Shown here: one piece after another, positions 17,891 to 26,155 of the stretch | Layout: each line of letters opens with the position of its first letter | Numbering within the stretch: the stretch's first letter is position 1 | Assembly: GCA_029778715.1 (NCBI GenBank) | Contig: JAKOPT010000058.1 | Coordinates: forward strand, 1 to 64,000 | Source: Actinomycetes bacterium | GTDB taxonomy: Bacteria > Actinomycetota > Actinomycetes > Actinomycetales > Dermatophilaceae | Direction: 5' to 3' | Length of the DNA stretch: 64,000 nucleotides | Position numbers and translations under genes: made by a program | The notes under the pieces: generated by a model | Told to the model about the DNA's origin: nothing | Databases searched by the model: none | What the model saw: only the letters and a program-made list of their open reading frames with translations

Positions 17891-18753
17891 CGCGCGTCCT
17901 TGGGGCGGTGGTCGGAGGGCAGGAGCCCGAGGTGGGTCAACTCGGTCAGGGGATCGGTCACATCGCAGCAACCGAACGAGGTCAACGCGCGGCGCACCTT
18001 GGCGGCCCGGGGGGCGCCCCAGTTGCTCACCGCGTCGGAAAGCGCGCGCGAGTCGCGGTCGGCCAGGACGGCCCGGAGTAACGCCGCGCCCTTGGCGTGG
18101 AGGGCGCAGTCGACGGCCAGGAGGACATTGACGACCCCGTGGTTCTCCTCGGGAGTGCCCTCGGGTGAATAGGTGCCGCGGATGGCGTGATGGAGGCCCC
18201 CCGTCAACTTGAACGGGGTCTCGCGGCGCACGAAGCCGAGGATGACGGCGGCCAACTCGGCCTCGTCGGGCCACGACCATTCAGGGGTGGGGCCGGTGCG
18301 GAACTTCCCGACGACGCCGGCGCCACGAGCCGCGGCCGCCGCGACCTCGTCGAAAGCCCGCTGCTGGTCGTCCCCGCGCGGGATCTCGACGGCCATCGGC
18401 ACCCCCAAGGAGAGGTCCTGCCAGCCGGGCTGCCAACCGATGTCGACGCTGACGATCTCGGTGCCCGGATGGCTGCCAGCGAGGGTCATCGCCGCAGTCA
18501 CTGCCGCCGGGTCGGTGCCCGGACGGGCAATGAGGCCGACCCGCACCGGCCGGACGCCGGCGCGCGGGACGAGCCCGGTGAGCGGCTCGATCAGGTCGGT
18601 GGGCAACAGCAGCGGGCCGATGGTCGCGGCATACGGGGCGCCGCGGTGGCGGGTATGCCGGGTGAGCGCCAGCGGCAGGGGAGCCCGGCCCGGCGGAAAG
18701 ACCGCGGCGTCGTCAATCAGCGTCGCGAACAACTCCGGCGGCGTCGCAGGCAT
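17887..18753 (-). CDS. unknown protein coupled to fahA
   Basis: A 288-aa protein I cannot name. It begins PPELFATLIDDAAVFPPG and contains alternating strands and helices reminiscent of a TIM-barrel-like enzyme (IVSVDIGWQPGW; GVVGKFRTG; TPFKLTGGLHHAIRG). The run FKLTGGLHH and the later FGCCDVTDP are the most conserved-looking points. It is the first gene of a two-gene operon with fahA, with an ATGA overlap. Such genes occur beside fahA/hmgA in other actinobacteria as far as I recall, so a role in aromatic catabolism, perhaps isomerisation or quality control of an intermediate, is plausible but unproved. TAGGCT lies six bases before the ATG. Confidence 0.75.
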   Translation of the reverse strand: MPATPPELFATLIDDAAVFPPGRAPLPLALTRHTRHRGAPYAATIGPLLLPTDLIEPLTGLVPRAGVRPVRVGLIARPGTDPAAVTAAMTLAGSHPGTEIVSVDIGWQPGWQDLSLGVPMAVEIPRGDDQQRAFDEVAAAAARGAGVVGKFRTGPTPEWSWPDEAELAAVILGFVRRETPFKLTGGLHHAIRGTYSPEGTPEENHGVVNVLLAVDCALHAKGAALLRAVLADRDSRALSDAVSNWGAPRAAKVRRALTSFGCCDVTDPLTELTHLGLLPSDHRPKDAR

Positions 18754-18759
18754 GCCGCA

Positions 18760-18765
18760 AGCCTA
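18760..18765 (-). promoter_or_regulatory. putative -10 of the unknown-fahA operon
   Basis: TAGGCT on the minus strand is separated from the ATG at 18753 by six bases, matching the leaderless spacing seen repeatedly in the window. The remaining 175 bases toward hmgA hold no copy of the hpd inverted repeat that I can see. Confidence 0.4.
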
Positions 18766-18940
18766 CCGAGCGACCGTGGTTTGTCGCCTAGCGCCCGTCC
18801 CACTGGGCAGCCTGTTCAGTAAGGGCCCGTGATAGGTGGGCAGGATGACCAATGTGACCCCATCGCGGCCCTGACGCTGTCGCGAAGGCCGACCCACGGC
18901 ATACCCTGCATCGAACCCAACGACACGACGAGGTGAGTTG

Positions 18941-20242
18941 ATGGCGCACTACCTGGCCCTGGGCAGCATCCCACGCAAACGGCATACCCAGCATCGCCGG
19001 CCCCAGGGGGCCAGCCACACCGGCGGGACGGGGACCGGCACCGGCGAGCTCTACTACGAAGAACTCATGGGCGAGGAGGGCTTCTCCTCCGACTCTTCGC
19101 TGCTCTACCACCGCAACATTCCGTCCGCCGTCGTCGGGGTCCGCGAGTGGGCCGTCGGCGACTTGACGACGACGCCGAATCATCCGCTGCTCGCCCGGCA
19201 CCTGCGTCCCCACGACCTGTTCGGCAGCGAGTCGACGGTCCGTGGGACCGACGCCGTCACCGGGCGGCGACTGCTGCTCGCCAACGGGGACGTCCGGTTG
19301 TCGTATGCCGTGTGCGGCACGGACTCCCCGTGGTACCGCAACGCCATCGGCGACGAGTGCATCTACATCGAGCGGGGCAGGGCGCGCGTCGAGACGGTGT
19401 TCGGGTCCTTCGAGGTCGGGGAGGGCGATTATGTCGTCATCCCGCGCGCCGTCACCCATCGCTGGCTGCCCAACCGCTCCCGCAAGGACCCGCTGCGGCT
19501 CATCGTCATCGAGGCCAACAGCCACATCACGCCGCCACGTCGGTACCTGTCGAGCCGAGGGCAGTTCCTCGAGCACAGCCCCTACTGCGAGCGTGACCTG
19601 CGCCTGCCCCTTGGCCCGCTGCTCGCCGAGGACATCGGGGAAGATCCCGCCCAGGTGACCAACGTCTACCTCAAGCATCGCGGCGGCGGGCCGGCGAGCA
19701 GTGGTGGGATCGTCGGCACCGTCCACACCGTGCCGTTCCACCCGCTCGATGTCGTGGGCTGGGACGGGTGTCTCTACCCCTATGTCTTCAATATCGCCGA
19801 CTTCGAGCCGATCACCGGGCGGGTTCACCAACCGCCGCCGGTGCACCAGGTGTTCGAGGGCGCCGGCTTCGTCGTCTGCAACTTCGTCCCCCGCAAGGTC
19901 GACTACCACCCGCTGGCCATCCCGGTGCCGTACTACCACTCGAACGTCGACAGCGACGAGGTCATGTTCTACGTCGACGGCGACTACGAGGCGCGCAAGG
20001 GCTCGGGCATCGGCAAGGGGTCGGTGTCGCTCCACCCCGGCGGGCACGCTCACGGGCCGCAGCCAGGGGCGGCGCAGGCCTCGATCGGCTTGGAGGTCTT
20101 CGACGAGACCGCGGTCATGGTCGACACCTTCCGCCCGCTCGAACTCGGTGAGGCCGGGCGGGCCTGCGACGACGGCGTTTACCAGTGGTCCTGGGGCGGG
20201 GCAGCCCGCGACACCGGGGCAGGGGCGGACGGCACCGGCTGA
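18941..20242 (+). CDS. hmgA: homogentisate 1,2-dioxygenase
   Basis: Opens the ring of homogentisate to maleylacetoacetate using Fe(II) and O2. It has 433 aa. The metal site is visible as [14 protein letters not shown] (H333 and E340) and GGHAHGPQ (H369/H371), and the cupin core includes [29 protein letters not shown] sequence precedes the ATG at 18941, which is preferred over the TTG directly before it. Unlike most neighbours this start is leadered. With hpd and fahA the pathway lacks only a maleylacetoacetate isomerase, which is not recognisable in the window. The gene diverges from the unknown-fahA operon. Confidence 0.95.
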   Translation: MAHYLALGSIPRKRHTQHRRPQGASHTGGTGTGTGELYYEELMGEEGFSSDSSLLYHRNIPSAVVGVREWAVGDLTTTPNHPLLARHLRPHDLFGSESTVRGTDAVTGRRLLLANGDVRLSYAVCGTDSPWYRNAIGDECIYIERGRARVETVFGSFEVGEGDYVVIPRAVTHRWLPNRSRKDPLRLIVIEANSHITPPRRYLSSRGQFLEHSPYCERDLRLPLGPLLAEDIGEDPAQVTNVYLKHRGGGPASSGGIVGTVHTVPFHPLDVVGWDGCLYPYVFNIADFEPITGRVHQPPPVHQVFEGAGFVVCNFVPRKVDYHPLAIPVPYYHSNVDSDEVMFYVDGDYEARKGSGIGKGSVSLHPGGHAHGPQPGAAQASIGLEVFDETAVMVDTFRPLELGEAGRACDDGVYQWSWGGAARDTGAGADGTG

Positions 20243-20261
20243 GGATGCTCCGGCAGGGTCT

Positions 20262-20267
20262 TATCCT
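20262..20267 (+). promoter_or_regulatory. putative -10 for leaderless clpS operon
   Basis: TATCCT is exactly six bases from the clpS GTG. Only 31 bases separate hmgA and clpS, yet this signal suggests that clpS, DUF2017 and the VanZ-like gene form a separate transcript. Confidence 0.45.
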
Positions 20268-20273
20268 GGCGGG

Positions 20274-20564
20274 GTGTCGCTCGCACCCGTCATCGAGGAA
20301 GTCGTCGAAACCGGCGGCGTCGTCGACCCCGACACCCCCTGGATCACCCTGGTGTGGAACGACCCGGTCAACCTCATGTCCTACGTCACCTACGTCTTCT
20401 CCTCCTACTTCGGCTACTCGCGCGAGAAGTCCGAGCGGCTCATGCTCGACGTCCACACCAAGGGCCGGGCCGTGGTCTCGACCGGTCCCCGCGAAAAAAT
20501 GGAGATCGACACCGAAGCCCTCCAGGGCTATGGGTTGTGGGCGACCTTCCAGAAGGACACCTGA
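20274..20564 (+). CDS. clpS: ATP-dependent Clp protease adaptor ClpS
   Basis: An N-end-rule adaptor that delivers substrates with bulky N-terminal residues to ClpCP/ClpAP. It has 96 aa, with the conserved [19 protein letters not shown] (the NDPVN binding-site strand), then [20 protein letters not shown] and the C-terminal [14 protein letters not shown]. The GTG start is chosen because TATCCT lies six bases upstream. Its TGA overlaps the ATG of the DUF2017 gene, the usual actinobacterial arrangement. Confidence 0.96.
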   Translation: MSLAPVIEEVVETGGVVDPDTPWITLVWNDPVNLMSYVTYVFSSYFGYSREKSERLMLDVHTKGRAVVSTGPREKMEIDTEALQGYGLWATFQKDT

Positions 20565-21250
20565 TGGCGCGGGGGTTTCGGCGCCGGGCCAGACGTGGTG
20601 AGGTCCGGTATGCCGCGCGTCTGGACGGCCTCGAACGCTCGGTGCTCGTCGGGTTGTTGACCCAGGTGCTCGACCTGCTCGACCCGGACCGGGTGCTCCG
20701 CGAGAACGGCTCGGCCTCGGCTCGCTCGTCGACCCGCGTGTGCGCCCCGGGAGACCCGACGCCGGACACCTTCGAGGACATCGTGGCCGGTCTCGGCGAC
20801 CTCGCCGGCGACGCGGCGGAGCGGCCGATCCCCGAGGATGCCCGCTCGTTCGGCGACCGTGACCCGGCCCTGCAGCGGTTGCTGCCGTCGGGTAACCGGG
20901 TCGACGAGCAGGCGGCCGCCGAGTTCCGCCGGCTCACCGAGGACGGGTTGCGGGCCCGCAAGGTCGACAACCTCACTCGGGCGCTGATCGCCTTGCGTCG
21001 CCCCGGCACGACCTTGGAGGTCGAAGAGCAGGACGCCCAGGCCTTCCTCGTCGCCTTGACGGATGTCCGACTGGTGCTGGGGGAGCGGCTCTCGTTGCGG
21101 GATGACGACGACATCGAGCGGTTGGAGCGGGCCGCGGACCGGCTCCCCGAGGAACACCCCCTCGTCCACGCGCTCCTCGTCTACGACTTCCTGACCTGGT
21201 TGCAGGAAACCCTCGCCGGGGCGCTCCTCTCCGGGACGTCGAACTCGTGA
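20564..21250 (+). CDS. DUF2017 family protein
   Basis: A 228-aa DUF2017 protein, found in actinobacteria directly after clpS. It starts with a basic stretch (ARGFRRRARRGEV), then a helical domain ending in HALLVYDFLTWLQETLAGAL. Residues such as VDEQAAAEFRRLTEDGLRARK are typical of the family. The function is unknown, and the constant pairing with clpS suggests involvement in N-end-rule proteolysis or its control. The ATG overlaps the clpS stop by one base, and the VanZ-like GTG overlaps its own stop by four, so all three are co-translated. Confidence 0.9.
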   Translation: MARGFRRRARRGEVRYAARLDGLERSVLVGLLTQVLDLLDPDRVLRENGSASARSSTRVCAPGDPTPDTFEDIVAGLGDLAGDAAERPIPEDARSFGDRDPALQRLLPSGNRVDEQAAAEFRRLTEDGLRARKVDNLTRALIALRRPGTTLEVEEQDAQAFLVALTDVRLVLGERLSLRDDDDIERLERAADRLPEEHPLVHALLVYDFLTWLQETLAGALLSGTSNS

Positions 21251-21699
21251 GTCAGCGGGTCTGGCGGGGGGTCGCCTGGGCGGCGTGCGCGGCATACCTC
21301 GCGGCGGCCCTCACCCTCGTGTTGTGGCCCAACGGGGAATCGGTGAGGCATCTGCTCCTGCGCGTCTACCTGTTCGGTCTCTACGACCTCGGCGTGCCGC
21401 CGTCGGTGACCCCGGACTGGTATGCCGCGGTCGCCAACGTGCTGCTCCTCCTCCCTGGCACATGGGCGCTCATGGTGCTCCTCGGGCGACGCCGGTGGCC
21501 GTGGATCGTCGCGGTGGGGCTGCTCGGCGGGGTGGGAGCCGAGAGTGCGCAGGCGGTGTTTTCGGCGCATCGGGTGTTCGAGTGGGGCGATATCGCAGCC
21601 AATGTCAGTGGCGCGCTGCTCGGTGTTGCACTCGGTGCGGTGACGGATCGCTGGCTTCAGCGACGGGCCTGTCTCAGGCGGGAGACGGACACGGCGTAA
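21247..21699 (+). CDS. VanZ-like family membrane protein
   Basis: A 150-aa protein with four hydrophobic helices. The VanZ-like landmarks are VANVLLLLPGTWALMVLL (N-x-x-x-x-x-P in the second helix), GVGAESAQAVF and FEWGDIAANVSGALLGVALG. It is only distantly similar to the VanZ-like protein at 5838. The start overlaps the DUF2017 stop (GTGA). Its 3' end runs 26 bases into the convergent PqqD-like gene. The role is unknown; context says nothing beyond membership in the clpS operon. Confidence 0.8.
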   Translation: MSQRVWRGVAWAACAAYLAAALTLVLWPNGESVRHLLLRVYLFGLYDLGVPPSVTPDWYAAVANVLLLLPGTWALMVLLGRRRWPWIVAVGLLGGVGAESAQAVFSAHRVFEWGDIAANVSGALLGVALGAVTDRWLQRRACLRRETDTA

Positions 21700-22024
21700 G
21701 GACGACCAGCCCGGCCGTCTGCAACTCGCCGAGGAAGGCGAGGACGAGGCCGTCAAGGTCGTCGGGGCTGTCGGTGACAGCGTCTCGGACCTCCGCGAGC
21801 ACGTCGCGGACAAGTTCATGGGTGAGCACGGCGCGCCAGATCTGGGCCGCTGACCCGCTGAGAACCATGGGGGGCCCCTGAGGAACACGGGCGAGCACGA
21901 CGGTATCGGGTGCCCCGGGGTCTCGGGCCGGATCGATGTCCACCCATGCCACGGCGGGCGCGATCCGCACCGTGGCCGGTGGCGAGTCCGGTGCCAGGGG
22001 GCCGGCTTGGTGTTCGGCTGTCAC
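21674..22024 (-). CDS. PqqD-like (RRE-fold) protein
   Basis: A 116-aa protein whose C-terminal 70 residues look like the PqqD/RiPP-recognition-element winged helix: VVLSGSAAQIWRAV (written here from the related MVLSGSAAQIWRAV) corresponds to the conserved L-N-x-x-A-x-x-I-W strand-helix, followed by a helical LAEVRDAVTDSPDDLDGLVL and a final LQTAGLVVL. PqqD proteins present peptide precursors to modifying enzymes. No precursor peptide or radical SAM enzyme is nearby. In exopolysaccharide loci PqqD-like proteins accompany nucleotidyltransferases, as here. The GTG overlaps the stop of the nucleotidyltransferase gene (GTGA). Confidence 0.7.
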   Translation of the reverse strand: MTAEHQAGPLAPDSPPATVRIAPAVAWVDIDPARDPGAPDTVVLARVPQGPPMVLSGSAAQIWRAVLTHELVRDVLAEVRDAVTDSPDDLDGLVLAFLGELQTAGLVVLTPCPSPA

Positions 22025-22944
22025 GGCGGGCCACCCTGAGCGGGTCCTCGGCGCGGCGCGCGCCGGCGCGCCCAAGCCCCGCGGGCGCCACCCGCCAGGG
22101 AGTGCCAGGCGTCTTTGGCGGCGTGGCCGAGACGGCGGACCGCCTCCCGGCGGACCTCGGCTCGGGATGGGTCGTGGCCCAAACGTTGGGCCAGGTAGTA
22201 CTCGTTGACGCGAAAGGCGCGCCGGAGGATCGAGGCGCGAGCCCGCCACGTCGGGGCGGCCCGCAACCGGGCCTGCCACTCCTCGAGCCGGCTTCCGCCA
22301 TGAGCGAACCAGGCCCACAAGGCGCCCTCGCCGGTCACGGGGACCTCGTCGAATCGACCGATTGCTGCGGCGAGCGCCACCTGGGCCCCCAACTCGTCGG
22401 CCAACCGGGAGATCGCGCCGCGGTCGGCGGCCGACAGGTCGAACCAGGCGGGACCGGTGTCGGGGTGCAATTGACCCTGGACATGGGGGGATCGGGCGGC
22501 ATGGAGCAACACGATGAGGGCCTGACCGATCCGGTCGGGCACCGGGCACGGGTAGTGCGCCAACTCTCGGGACTGGTGCTGTTCCCACAACCGCGAGAAG
22601 GTTCGCGCCGGGTCGCGGTCGAGTCCGGGGTAGGTCTGGTGGACATCGAGGAGGCCCCAGTCCCGGTGGTAGAGATTGGCGGCATGATCGAATGCCGACC
22701 CCGTGGTGAAGTCGGTGATGGCGGTCCAGCCGGCGTCCCGTAGCGCAGTAAGTAGTCCGGGGACCCCCTGTGGATCGACGATGACGTCGACGTCGCTACC
22801 GGACGACGTGCCGGCTCGAAGCGTGGGATCCGCGGCCGGGCCCTTGATATGGAGCACCCGAATGCCCAACGAGTCCGCGAGCGCCTGGACGGCGGCGTGT
22901 GCCAACTCCACTCGCGCCCTGAGCGGAACCTGAGGGGCACTCAT
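22021..22944 (-). CDS. nucleotidyltransferase family protein
   Basis: A 307-aa protein with the minimal nucleotidyltransferase signature in VLHIKGPAADPTL followed by SGSDVDVIVD, giving the GS and D-x-D residues of the polymerase-beta-like fold (NTP_transf_5 type). The middle (LLDVHQTYPGLDRDPARTF) and the helical C-terminus fit proteins found in surface-polysaccharide loci with PqqD-like and HPr-kinase-like partners. The substrate is unknown. TAGGCT lies six bases before the ATG and diverges from the BY-kinase promoter. It forms a coupled two-gene operon with the PqqD-like gene. Confidence 0.78.
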   Translation of the reverse strand: MSAPQVPLRARVELAHAAVQALADSLGIRVLHIKGPAADPTLRAGTSSGSDVDVIVDPQGVPGLLTALRDAGWTAITDFTTGSAFDHAANLYHRDWGLLDVHQTYPGLDRDPARTFSRLWEQHQSRELAHYPCPVPDRIGQALIVLLHAARSPHVQGQLHPDTGPAWFDLSAADRGAISRLADELGAQVALAAAIGRFDEVPVTGEGALWAWFAHGGSRLEEWQARLRAAPTWRARASILRRAFRVNEYYLAQRLGHDPSRAEVRREAVRRLGHAAKDAWHSLAGGARGAWARRRAPRRGPAQGGPP

Positions 22945-22950
22945 GGGCCG

Positions 22951-22975
22951 AGCCTACGGGTCGTCGCGGTAAACT
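22951..22975. promoter_or_regulatory. divergent -10 pair, nucleotidyltransferase and BY-kinase
   Basis: On the minus strand TAGGCT (22951-22956) is six bases from the ATG at 22944. On the plus strand TAAACT (22970-22975) is six bases from the TTG at 22982. Both fit leaderless transcription, and with only 37 bases between starts the two promoters must overlap. Confidence 0.4.
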
Positions 22976-22981
22976 GACGTA

Positions 22982-24490
22982 TTGACCTGGGGGCGCCGCC
23001 TGCCCCTCCCTGCGTCGCGAAACGGCATTCCTTTGACCCTTATCGACTTCGTCCGTCTGACTCGGGCCAATCTCTGGCGCCTCATTCTCGCGGTGCTCAT
23101 CGGCGGGGTCGCGGCGTACGGCTACGCCTTGACCCTACCCAAGGTGTACGCGTCCAATGCCAGCGGCTACGTCGTCGCCGGTGGTGGCGACCAGACGACC
23201 AGTGCGGTCATCCAGGGGAACGCGATCGCGGGCAACAAGGCCGAGTCGTACGTGCCGCTGGTCATGAGCCGAGCAGTCGGGGCCAAGGTCGTTCAAAAAC
23301 TGGGACTTCGCGCGTCGGCCACGGATGTGAGCAGCCGGGTCACCGGATCGGTCGATCCCGGATCGGTGATCCTGCGGGTCTCCGCTGTGGGGCCGACACC
23401 CGAACAGGCACGCGACGTGGCCGACGCGACGATCCAGGCCACCGCGGAGGTAGCCAACCGGCTCGAATTCGGAGGTGTGGATCCTCCCGCAGGCACCAAG
23501 CCGCTCGTGCGCATCATCCCGGTCGAAGATGCCTTGCTGCCCGGGGGGCCGTTCTCACCCAACATGAACCGCTACGCGATGCTCGGAGCTGCGGGCGGAC
23601 TCGGGCTTGCCTACCTGTTCATCTTCGGTCGTCGCCTGCTCGACACCCGGTTGCGGACCGTCAAGGATGTCGAGGAATTGGCCAACACGACGAGCCTGGG
23701 GATCATCCCGCAGGCCCCTGAGTTGCGAACGACCGCCGGCCGGGGACGGATCGGGCGGTTGGGGGCGGCCGCCGAGGGATTCCGGCAGTTGCGAACCAAC
23801 CTGCGCTTCGTCAGCGTGGACAACCCGCCGCGCAGCATCGTCGTCACCAGCGCCAACCCGAGCGAGGGCAAGTCGACCGTCGCCGCGACCCTGGCCCGGG
23901 TGCTCGGTGAGGCCGGCCAGCCAACGGTCATCATCGACGCCGACCTGCGCCGCCCGACCTTGTCCACGATCTTCGAACGCGACGGCTCCGTGGGGCTGAG
24001 CCAGATCCTCAGCGGTCAAGTCAGTGTCGACGATGCCCTGCACGAAACCGACCAGGCCAACCTCCGCCTCATTTCGGCCGGGCGTACCCCGCCCAACCCC
24101 AGCGAACTCCTGGGGTCGCAGCGGATGAAGTCGCTCATCGAGGATCTCTCTCGCGACTATCTCGTCATCATGGATGCCCCGCCGCTGCTGCCGGTCACCG
24201 ACGCCGGCCTCCTCAGCGGCATCAGCGACGGCACCCTGCTGGTCTTTGCCGTGGGCAAGACCCACAAGGAACAGGTGGCCTTCAGCGCGAAGATCCTCGA
24301 TCAGGTGGGTGGCACCGTCCTGGGCGCCGTCCTCAACCTTGCGCCCGCTCGCGGCATCGGGTCGGTGGCCTACGGCAGCGGCTATTACGGTCGCGGGTAC
24401 GGCTACTACCGCAACAAGCAGTACGAATACTCGTATTCAGGAGCTCGCCGCAAGAACAAGCGGGGCCTGTTCCGCCGCGCAGGCAAGTAG
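22982..24490 (+). CDS. Wzz-BY-kinase: polysaccharide co-polymerase tyrosine autokinase
   Basis: This protein sets chain length and controls export of the surface polymer. It is a fused Wzz and bacterial tyrosine kinase of about 500 aa. The Wzz part has a first helix (WRLILAVLIGGVAAYGYAL), an extracytoplasmic loop and a second helix near 195-215. The kinase has Walker A at 291-299 (ANPSEGKST), Walker A' IIDADLRRPTL, Walker B at 394-401 (LVIMDAPP), and a tyrosine cluster in the last 40 residues (YGSGYYGRGYGYYRNKQYEY), the usual autophosphorylation tail. The start is uncertain: TTG 22982 fits the leaderless spacing, TTG 23033 begins the conserved LIDFVRLTRANLW. It faces the sugar transferase operon. 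Confidence 0.92.
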   Translation: MTWGRRLPLPASRNGIPLTLIDFVRLTRANLWRLILAVLIGGVAAYGYALTLPKVYASNASGYVVAGGGDQTTSAVIQGNAIAGNKAESYVPLVMSRAVGAKVVQKLGLRASATDVSSRVTGSVDPGSVILRVSAVGPTPEQARDVADATIQATAEVANRLEFGGVDPPAGTKPLVRIIPVEDALLPGGPFSPNMNRYAMLGAAGGLGLAYLFIFGRRLLDTRLRTVKDVEELANTTSLGIIPQAPELRTTAGRGRIGRLGAAAEGFRQLRTNLRFVSVDNPPRSIVVTSANPSEGKSTVAATLARVLGEAGQPTVIIDADLRRPTLSTIFERDGSVGLSQILSGQVSVDDALHETDQANLRLISAGRTPPNPSELLGSQRMKSLIEDLSRDYLVIMDAPPLLPVTDAGLLSGISDGTLLVFAVGKTHKEQVAFSAKILDQVGGTVLGAVLNLAPARGIGSVAYGSGYYGRGYGYYRNKQYEYSYSGARRKNKRGLFRRAGK

Positions 24491-24512
24491 CGCGGTTCGC
24501 GCGGATGAGTGA

Positions 24513-24544
24513 ACCGCCGCCTGGCTCCAGGACGGCGGTGCTTT
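24513..24544 (+). terminator. rho-independent terminator after BY-kinase
   Basis: ACCGCCG-CCTGG and CCAGG-CGGCGGT pair as a 12-bp stem with one bulged base and a two-base loop (24513-24539), followed by GCTTT. It lies 22 bases after the stop and just before the convergent sugar transferase end. A weaker 7-bp hairpin (24492-24517) overlaps it. Confidence 0.65.
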
Positions 24545-24586
24545 GAGTCGCAGCGGAGGTTCGCCGGCCGGTCAGCCGGACCGGGG

Positions 24587-26041
24587 TCAGTAGGCGCCGC
24601 GGCTGGCCAGGACGGCGTGCGCGGTGCGCCCAATGATCGCCAGGTCCCGCAAGATCGACCAGTTGTCGACGTAGTAGAGGTCGAGGCGCACGGTGTCCTC
24701 CCACGACAAATCGGAGCGGCCCGACACCTGCCACAGCCCGGTGATACCCGGCCGCACGGCGAGGCGGCGGAAGACATCGGGGGTGTAGCGGGCCACCTCC
24801 ACGGGCAGTGGTGGGCGCGGTCCAACGAGGCTCATCGAGCCCCCGAGGACGTTGAACAACTGGGGCAACTCATCGATCGAGTAGCGACGCAGGAACCGGC
24901 CGGGGCGGGTGATGCGCGGGTCCTCCTTGGCCTTGAAGAGCACGTGGTCGTCGTCGTAGCCGTTGGGCACCTGATCGAGGAGACGCTCGGCGTCAACGAC
25001 CATGGTGCGTAGTTTCAGGCACGCGAAGGGCTCACCCTCACGACCGGTGCGGATCTGGCGGTAGATCACCGGTCCACCGTCGAACAACTTGACGGCGAGG
25101 GCCGCTACGGCGAGCAGGGGCGCGGTGAGGACGAGCAGCAGGCTGGCACCCGCGAGATCGAAGGCGCGTTTGAGCACGCGGCTGGCATGCCGCGTCGAGG
25201 GGCCGTCGATCTCCATGAGCGGCAGCCCCGCGGAGGGGCGGACTCGGATGCGCTCACTGGCCACCTCGGTCAAACTGGGCACCAGCATGATCCGGGCACC
25301 GGTGGGCTCCAGGCTCCACGCCACTCGACGCATCTCTTGAGCCGATTCCACCGCCCCGCCAGCGAAAAGGACGACATCGGCCTCCCACTCGCGGGCGAGT
25401 GCCTCGGCTCGGGCAGTCGTGCCGAGGACGGGTATGCCGCGCGGAGTCACGGGCATCGCATCGGCGGGAGGAACGATGGCGCCGACGACTTCGTAGCCAA
25501 GCCAGCTCTCTCGCACGAGCACCCCGGCCACTTCGTCGATCTGACGAGGAGAACCCACGAGAATAACGTTCTGTCGCAGTCGACCTCGTTCGTGGACGCG
25601 ATGGATCACGCGCCGCAAGGAGTAGCGCCCGAGAAGGAGGAGGGGGATACCAATGAGGAAGGTGAGGAAGTACAGGCCTCGCGACAAGGGGAACCGCAAC
25701 AGGTAGCACGCCACCCCGAGGGCGCTGGCGGCGAGGAGGCTGGCAGTGAGCACCTTGCGATACTCCGAGGTCCCAGCTCCCATGCCGTTGGGTCCATAGG
25801 CTCCCGAGACGGCCAGGAAAGTGAGCCACAGCAGGGCCATGGGAAGGATCGCGGTGCGGGCGATGAGGTCGACGTCCTTGGCCTCGTTGAACCAGTCGAG
25901 GCCGGCCCGGCCTTGCCAAGCGAGGTAGATGCTGGTGACGACCACCACGATGTCGAGGAGCAATGCGGCGACCGAGGGTGCCGTGCGGCGGCGTCGCCAA
26001 GTGCGACGCATGTTGCTCATAGTCAAATCGTTGATGATCAT
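24587..26041 (-). CDS. polyprenyl-phosphate sugar-1-phosphate transferase (WbaP-like)
   Basis: The initiating enzyme for polymer assembly: it transfers a hexose-1-phosphate from a nucleotide sugar to undecaprenyl phosphate. It has 484 aa with about four N-terminal helices, a CoA-binding-like domain (NVILVGSPRQIDEVAGVLV), a fifth hydrophobic segment (LLLVLTAPLLAVAALAV) and the catalytic domain: KRAFDLAGAS, PVIYRQIRTGREG, CLKLRTM, RRYSIDELPQLFNVL, GSMSLVGPRPPLP and PGITGLWQVSGRS. All are diagnostic of the bacterial sugar transferase family. It ends the 15-gene minus-strand run, 114 bases after the second GDP-mannose dehydratase gene, so it may have its own promoter. Confidence 0.95.
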   Translation of the reverse strand: MIINDLTMSNMRRTWRRRRTAPSVAALLLDIVVVVTSIYLAWQGRAGLDWFNEAKDVDLIARTAILPMALLWLTFLAVSGAYGPNGMGAGTSEYRKVLTASLLAASALGVACYLLRFPLSRGLYFLTFLIGIPLLLLGRYSLRRVIHRVHERGRLRQNVILVGSPRQIDEVAGVLVRESWLGYEVVGAIVPPADAMPVTPRGIPVLGTTARAEALAREWEADVVLFAGGAVESAQEMRRVAWSLEPTGARIMLVPSLTEVASERIRVRPSAGLPLMEIDGPSTRHASRVLKRAFDLAGASLLLVLTAPLLAVAALAVKLFDGGPVIYRQIRTGREGEPFACLKLRTMVVDAERLLDQVPNGYDDDHVLFKAKEDPRITRPGRFLRRYSIDELPQLFNVLGGSMSLVGPRPPLPVEVARYTPDVFRRLAVRPGITGLWQVSGRSDLSWEDTVRLDLYYVDNWSILRDLAIIGRTAHAVLASRGAY

Positions 26042-26155
26042 GGATGCGCTAGTCCACCGGGGGCCGTTTCTTTACCATTTCTTTACAGTATGCCGCCCCG
26101 GCGGCAGGACTAGCCACTTCTTGACGAATCAACTCCCTCATCCTGGTCCCCGGTC

